Origin: Tethya wilhelma
Taxonomy: Eukaryota; Porifera; Demospongiae; Tethyida; Tethyidae
Direction: 5' to 3'
Assembly (NCBI GenBank): GCA_964030475.1
Contig: CAXIPT010000011.1
Span: 953,899 to 1,017,898, forward strand
Length of the DNA stretch: 64,000 nucleotides
Shown here in pieces: positions 61,269-64,000 of the stretch; positions within the stretch are counted from its first letter, which is position 1, and each line of letters starts with the position of its first letter. The position numbers and the translations under genes were made by a program. The notes below the pieces were generated by a model. That model ran no database searches and had not been told where the DNA came from. It saw only the letters and a list, made by a program, of their open reading frames with translations.

Positions 61269-62201
61269 CATGTGTGTAAGTGCATGATTACACTTAGTTA
61301 GTTTCTACCCATCTTTCTTAAAAAGCAAAGGATGACGCAACAATTCAAGACATTCATCTACAGTTAGTGGACATCACTGCCACTTACTGTGAAGATTTGA
61401 TCTTGCAGTTCAGCTGCTAAATCATTAAACTGTGAATTATTAAGACCACATAACGCATCCCGAACTTCACTCTGAACAAAAAAAGAGAGAAAAAGAGAAC
61501 AATTAAAGTATAGTATAAAATACTATGTCAAAACAAAGTCATGTGATTATCACATGATACAGGGTACCAATCCTTTTACGTACATATGAGACATTGTTGC
61601 CAAAGCTCAGAGATTGGTTGAGAGAAGAATCGCCAGTGCAAACTAAGTCACGGAGGAGTCTTGGTGAGAGATTGGGCCCACCTGGAAGCTGTCTCTTGAA
61701 CCTTGGTGGAGGGAATCCTGGAAACAGTCCAGGAAATGGAAGCTAGAGAGAGAGAGACAGAGAGACAGAGAGTGGATGTAGGTGGAAGAGGTTTTGTTTA
61801 GTAGACTAGAATTGCGGCTATAGGGAAGTTCCTTCAGGTATTTACAACAATTCTAAGAGAAATGGGAATTCAACAATTAGGTAGCCACATAATTCAGATT
61901 GCAAATGTTCACTCAACAGGTCAGCAATACTTTACACACAACACTGTATGTACATTACATCAATATACGTACAGTAGATGAAAGTTTGGAAATCTTATAC
62001 AACAGATGATGCAATAACTTTGGAAATGTTGCATACCTTTAGACAGACTATATAATATTTCCCTCCCAACTTACTTGGGATGTGTTGACTGAAGATTGCA
62101 TGATTCCTTGAACAATCTGTGGGTTAAGTTGGAGGTCAGAGGTCAGGAAGTGTTGGAATTCATCGGAATCTTTGAGCAGACAAGAGATAGGCACAATGTC
62201 T

Positions 62202-62273
<72 letters not shown>

Positions 62274-62710
62274 NNNNNNNNNNNNNNNNNNNNNNNNNNN
62301 NNNNNNNNNNNNNNNNNNNNNNNNNNNNNNNNNNNNNNNNNNNNNNNNNNNNNNNNNNNNNNNNNNNNNNNNNNNNNNNNNNNNNNNNNNNNNNNNNNNN
62401 NNNNNNNNNNNNNNNNNNNNNNNNNNNNNNNNNNNNNNNNNNNNNNNNNNNNNNNNNNNNNNNNNNNNNNNNNNNNNNNNNNNNNNNNNNNNNNNNNNNN
62501 NNNNNNNNNNNNNNNNNNNNNNNNNNNNNNNNNNNNNNNNNNNNNNNNNNNNNNNNNNNNNNNNNNNNNNNNNNNNNNNNNNNNNNNNNNNNNNNNNNNN
62601 NNNNNNNNNNNNNNNNNNNNNNNNNNNNNNNNNNNNNNNNNNNNNNNNNNNNNNNNNNNNNNNNNNNNNNNNNNNNNNNNNNNNNNNNNNNNNNNNNNNN
62701 NNNNNNNNNN

Positions 62711-62795
<85 letters not shown>

Positions 62796-63977
62796 CACAT
62801 GCACGCAAACAGTCCTAATAAATCTACATACATGGTGCAAAGATGAACGACTCTGGAAATAAGAACCAGTGGGTGAACTTAATACATACGTTAAAAAAAC
62901 AATTCCTTTTTTATACACAATCGGAACCTGGTGTCAAGTACAATACACCTATATAAAATTACACAAAATTTCAAACAATGTTCACTGTCATACTACATTC
63001 ACAGTACAACCATGGAAACACTGAGTCGTCACATGATTAAAAGACCTGGTATATATACAAAGACAATGCAACAATATTATAATTATGTACTGTAATATTA
63101 GAAAATACGGCATTTTTCACTCAATTAGAACACTTCATTTCACTTAATTAGAACACTCACGTGGCATTTGGGTATTGGGGCATGTCCGAGGGTGTCCTCT
63201 CCTTCCCTCCGTTCAGATCACACATGAGGGTCTGCATAAAAGGGAGCACTCCGGCCGAAGGCATCGCATTGGCACGATAGATTTCTGCATGGAGAGACAC
63301 ATATGGTGTGTGGCAGTACAGTAGTTTACATTATGCAATACTAAAGGCAGCTGACATTCTGTAGAATAACAATAAAACACTATTGCTAGCTACATATGTA
63401 AATATTGTTTCAAAAACATAGCTTAGTCTTTCTATATATGTCCATGTAGGTGTTTTTTATTTGCAAAAGTTTATATACATTTATATGGATCAAGGTACTG
63501 TATAATTTGACACAAATGGTTTATCCATAACCACACAATTGACCAAACCTAGACTTGTTTCAAAGTTCAAATTTCACCACAGCAGTCTGGACTAAGCCCA
63601 ACAAACAAAGGCCATGGGAAAAAGAGGAGGGGACACTGAAGCATGCAGCTGTGCCTTCTCTTACCATCTGTGTTGAACTTTGGTGGGAACTTGAGTCTGA
63701 AGACAAGCAGCATGATGTAGAGAGCCACAGGCCACAGTATCTCCATTATCATAAATGCCTGGCATAATATCAATTAGTCACAGTACATTAAAAGTGTACA
63801 CAAAGGCCTAAACACATACAAACACAGGTAAAACAGTAGTAAATACTTTTTTCATGAGCTTACCGGGATACGGAAACTTCTGAAGACCACGAAGGAGCCG
63901 TCCCGCCATCTTAGTTTGTAGCTCTTCCACAGCAGGAGACACAGCTCCACAAACCAACGTTTAACACCACCAGCCAT
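31416..63977 (-). CDS. Full-length ABCA-type lipid transporter
   Basis: At least 27 exons, read from the high end: 63864-63977, 63665-63758, 63161-63284, gap, 62075-62199, 61584-61742, 61388-61471, 60971-61208, 59735-59967, 59114-59547, 58562-58738, 57739-58183, 57028-57379, 56662-56902, 56122-56253, 55860-55940, 55333-55580, 54610-55037, 54491-54536, 54138-54269, 53196-54062, 52968-53031, 52164-52859, 51614-51833, 51172-51250 (cut by N), 32328-32765, 31954-32058 and 31416-31643. About 2190 residues are visible. Order: TM1 and a large extracellular loop ([18 protein letters not shown]), a TM block, NBD1 with [24 protein letters not shown] and [10 protein letters not shown], the second TM half, and NBD2 with [29 protein letters not shown] and TTHSM, ending near [11 protein letters not shown]. 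This is the ABCA1/2/4/7 plan: ATP-driven lipid movement at membranes. The NBD2 Q-loop exon is missing at the N join. Exon 3 (phase 2) and the next exon (needs phase 1) do not join, so another exon is lost in the N run. Confidence 0.9.
32294..32318. repeat. (CA)n next to an ABCA donor
   Basis: On the coding (minus) strand this is (TG)n just downstream of the donor gtacat of exon 32328-32765. Confidence 0.85.
32950..33000 (+). promoter_or_regulatory. Conserved upstream block of Frizzled-like gene 1
   Basis: ttgccaggcatgcatg then tcagacacaccc. Similar blocks in the same order occur about 100-160 bases before the start of gene 2 (39951-40000) and gene 3 (47477-47525), suggesting a duplicated promoter element. 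Confidence 0.4.
33087..38841 (+). CDS. Frizzled-like 7TM receptor, copy 1
   Basis: Exons: 33087-33215, 33562-34030, 34693-34954, 36710-36765, 36843-36947, 37614-37957 and 38407-38841, phases consistent, 599 residues. An N-terminal hydrophobic segment ([19 protein letters not shown]) is followed by a cysteine-rich FZ domain in exon 2 (ten Cys, with YTGSVC and [11 protein letters not shown]), a linker with [17 protein letters not shown], then seven TM segments, including [18 protein letters not shown] at TM3 and TM7 ending LLFGLNTNK. Class F GPCR by architecture. No KTxxxW follows TM7; instead there is a short Cys/Arg-rich tail. The ATG used by copies 2 and 3 is GCA here, so the start is the next ATG or an upstream in-frame one (33012, 32970). 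It is nested in an ABCA intron on the opposite strand. The ligand could be Wnt or another lipid; unknown. Confidence 0.85.
33332..33544. mobile_element. MITE with about 38-bp TIRs in Frizzled-like 1 intron
   Basis: Left taccatatagttggaaagtt then tgcagtgtttaactttca. The reverse complement of the right end reads taccatatagctggaaagtt then ttgtggggtttaactttca. 213 bases, no ORF. Confidence 0.8.
34079..34254. mobile_element. TGTAGCCCA-ended MITE, copy 1
   Basis: It begins tgtagcccactgatgatgta and ends tgggctaca. A shorter copy lies at 45784-45894. This copy has an internal duplication of tggtttgaac..agtgtac. Confidence 0.7.
34261..34408. mobile_element. Palindromic MITE adjacent to the TGTAGCCCA element
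   Basis: agttattacagccttcactg at 34261 pairs with the end at 34408. The inner arms ggttac/gtaacc and tgcactcgggc/gccctgtgca continue the foldback to a loop near 34333. Length about 148. Confidence 0.75.
34518..34518. other. Single N in Frizzled-like 1 intron 3
   Basis: One N inside a tatatata run. It could be a base-call problem or, as at 13716 and 51171, a contig join. Confidence 0.5.
35801..36147. mobile_element. 347-bp MITE with about 55-bp TIRs
   Basis: Left taagtagtgtagggatgggc..gtattggaacaaggc; the reverse complement of the right end reads the same with three or four differences. Solo ends of the same family appear at about 35163-35185 and 39176-39200. It lies in Frizzled-like 1 intron 3. 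Confidence 0.8.
36230..36680 (+). repeat. Dispersed repeat, copy in Frizzled-like 1 intron 3
   Basis: Blocks such as aagatggctgcattg, gatgaaaacaagtatcaag, aagtaagtcagttag, ccttgcatgcagtt and attttgtattgtgtctatgg recur in the same order at 46920-47395. The last block also occurs at 12816-12838 in receptor A. Either a transposable element or a segment duplicated with the receptor genes. Confidence 0.6.
38842..40086. other. Region between Frizzled-like 1 and 2
   Basis: It has a MITE end at 39176. A 3' flank at about 39430-39720 aligns with the 3' flank of copy 2 (about 43405-43680): ccccattcaat..acatga, catgcatgc, aatgcagtca. This indicates that gene plus flank was duplicated. No gene is seen. 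Confidence 0.6.
40087..43164 (+). CDS. Frizzled-like 7TM receptor, copy 2
   Basis: Exons: 40087-40242, 40419-40887, 41195-41462, 41597-41652, 41743-41847, 42062-42405 and 42742-43164, 606 residues. Same exon structure and phases as copies 1 and 3. The order is N-terminal TM or signal anchor ([18 protein letters not shown]), FZ domain ([17 protein letters not shown]), linker, and seven TM segments. The sixth exon encodes TM3-TM5 ([13 protein letters not shown]); the last encodes TM6, TM7 and a tail ending [13 protein letters not shown]. KTxxxW is absent. The intracellular segment opening the last exon ([20 protein letters not shown]) differs most from the other copies, a possible change in coupling. 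Same strand as copies 1 and 3. Confidence 0.87.
43999..44035. repeat. Perfect 14-bp-arm hairpin
   Basis: cctcatgctcatgg at 43999-44012 and its exact complement at 44022-44035 with a 9-base loop. Confidence 0.75.
44307..45374. mobile_element. 1.07-kb TIR element with nested MITE
   Basis: taccgtatgggacttaa at 44307-44323 is the exact reverse complement of 45358-45374. It contains a second element matching the MITE at 29747-29997 (cagatggacttt at about 44761 and 45048, ctcattctccccattct between). No transposase is found. Confidence 0.75.
45784..45894. mobile_element. TGTAGCCCA-ended MITE, copy 2
   Basis: It begins tgtagcccactgacgacgta and ends tgggctaca, 111 bases. Matches 34079-34254 throughout except for that copy's internal duplication. 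Confidence 0.75.
45996..46079. repeat. Foldback with 39-base arms
   Basis: gtgtatattatactgatgtt.. at 45996-46034 pairs with 46041-46079 with few mismatches and a 6-base loop. Confidence 0.8.
46399..46464. repeat. (CA)n microsatellite
   Basis: About 65 bases of CA with a single interruption, intergenic. Confidence 0.95.
46920..47395 (+). repeat. Dispersed repeat, copy upstream of Frizzled-like 3
   Basis: Same block order as 36230-36680, with an extra piece around 47140-47240. It ends attttgtattgtgtcaatgg. Confidence 0.6.
47637..51059 (+). CDS. Frizzled-like 7TM receptor, copy 3
   Basis: Exons: 47637-47792, 48189-48654, 48851-49112, 49199-49254, 49424-49528, 49869-50209 and 50652-51059, 597 residues. 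The FZ domain is in exon 2 ([17 protein letters not shown]), the linker has [17 protein letters not shown], and TM3 has [18 protein letters not shown]. The tail is shortest of the three ([12 protein letters not shown]). No KTxxxW. The exon 2 donor is gtgtgt, unlike gtatgt and gtggga in copies 1 and 2, but the phase is kept. Its stop lies 112 bases from the N at 51171, where ABCA NBD2 sequence resumes on the other strand. Confidence 0.87.
47852..47962 (-). mobile_element. MITE in Frizzled-like 3 intron 1
   Basis: Its reverse complement starts taccatactgccggaaaat and matches 4228-4305. Confidence 0.6.
48677..48782. mobile_element. MITE-like foldback in Frizzled-like 3 intron 2
   Basis: Left tgtagattgggaaatttgcc; the right end reversed reads taccgcagattaggaaatttttg. 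Interior AT-rich. Confidence 0.55.
49278..49349. mobile_element. Short MITE in Frizzled-like 3 intron 4
   Basis: taccgcaaatcgggaaat at the left and taccatagatcgggaaat as the reverse complement of the right end, 72 bases. Confidence 0.7.
51171..51171. other. Single-N join inside an ABCA NBD2 exon
   Basis: On the minus strand the reading frame GVNGAGKTS...TGDTRVT runs into the N. The sequence beyond it, toward lower coordinates, is the 3' flank of Frizzled-like 3. The following Q-loop exon is not found anywhere in the window. Confidence 0.8.
56350..56536. mobile_element. MITE in ABCA intron, same family as 8582-8786
   Basis: It begins taccgtatagcgagtaaatt, with tggcgattt and gcgtgcatataaaactg inside as in 8582-8786 reversed, and ends gccaaatttcccc. 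The right terminus is degraded. Confidence 0.6.
58921..58996 (-). mobile_element. tRNA-derived SINE-like sequence in ABCA intron
   Basis: The minus strand reads tagctcagtagtaagagc (pol III A-box type) then about 30 bases then gttcgaatcc (B-box). The acceptor and anticodon stems pair poorly, so this is not a functional tRNA. The A-box half recurs at 60136-60172. Confidence 0.55.
60038..60135. repeat. Foldback with cttagcct ends
   Basis: Left cttagcctcattctcacgct; the right end reversed reads cttagccttgttcccaggct. A relative (tagcctcattc...gcctgggaacgaggcta) lies at 14862-14891. Confidence 0.6.
60136..60172 (-). mobile_element. Partial tRNA-derived SINE (A-box half)
   Basis: The minus strand ttctagtagctcagtggtaa then gagcattcg matches the first half of 58921-58996. 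Confidence 0.45.
60198..60334. mobile_element. MITE in ABCA intron
   Basis: taccgcaattccggaatttt at the left; the reverse complement of the right end reads taccataatttgggaaattt. Same terminal style as 49278-49349. Confidence 0.6.
60595..60924. mobile_element. 330-bp MITE with tagtctcgtgcccaga ends
   Basis: tagtctcgtgcccaga at 60595 and its complement tctgggcacgagacta ending at 60924. The TIR extends about 50 bases with gaps. It sits in the ABCA intron before exon 60971-61208. Confidence 0.75.
61215..61266. repeat. (GT)n microsatellite next to ABCA exon
   Basis: (CA)n on the coding strand, just upstream of the acceptor at 61209-61210. Confidence 0.95.
62201..62792. repeat. (GT)n / N run / (AC)n
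   Basis: GT repeats to 62273, 437 Ns (62274-62710), then AC repeats to about 62792. The change from GT to AC across the gap means two different arrays flank lost sequence. At least one ABCA exon appears to be missing here because the neighbouring phases do not match. Confidence 0.9.
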
Positions 63978-64000
63978 TAAACTACTCTGTGCCTACGTGT

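Noticed and set aside
62048..62918. Long open frames of Cys-Val or Thr-His repeats on both strands
   Set aside because: They are (GT)n/(AC)n microsatellite translated through an N run; no coding meaning.

Overview
This window is eukaryotic and most likely from an early-branching animal. A demosponge such as Amphimedon is my best guess, inferred from gene content and style rather than from any search. The sequence is AT-rich. Most genes have many short GT-AG introns with (CA)n/(GT)n microsatellites at the intron ends, and small palindromic MITE-like elements are frequent. The animal-type genes are METTL3, a calcium-channel beta subunit, a DNAJC7-type cochaperone, OMA1, an ABCA transporter, Ig/fibronectin-III receptors and Frizzled-like 7TM receptors. 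Single-N joins at 13716, 15117, 34518 and 51171, and a 437-base N run at 62274-62710, show this is a draft scaffold.

Layout. 1-4190 (+): a DNAJC7-like TPR/J-domain gene. 4191-6665: non-coding, with TIR-type repeats. 6666-7820 (-): intronless OMA1. 8102-25889 (+): a tandem array of four closely related single-pass receptors, called A, B, C and D here. Each has a signal peptide, two Ig-like exons, five FN3 exons, a TM segment and a short tail with YxxI/L-type tyrosines. A lacks its last exon at a join, B is a fragment between two joins, C has a frameshift, and D is complete with an extra stalk made of five tandem mini-exons. 26339-27853 (-): intronless METTL3. 27914-30306 (+): a compact CACNB, head to head with METTL3 at 60 bp. 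31416-63977 (-): a full-length ABCA transporter in at least 27 exons. 33087-51059 (+): three paralogous Frizzled-like receptors lying between two NBD2 exons of that ABCA gene.

Functional reading. The two receptor clusters are the accessory part of the window. The Ig/FN3 array has the form expected of a rapidly evolving cell-surface recognition family: near-identical tandem copies, one domain per symmetric phase-1 exon, a variable-length stalk and tyrosine tails suited to SH2 docking. An allorecognition or immune role is inference only. The Frizzled-like trio keeps the cysteine-rich domain and seven TM segments but shows no KTxxxW Dishevelled-binding motif after TM7, so canonical Wnt signalling is doubtful. 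The remaining genes are housekeeping: mitochondrial quality control, mRNA m6A methylation, calcium-channel assembly, chaperone work and lipid export.
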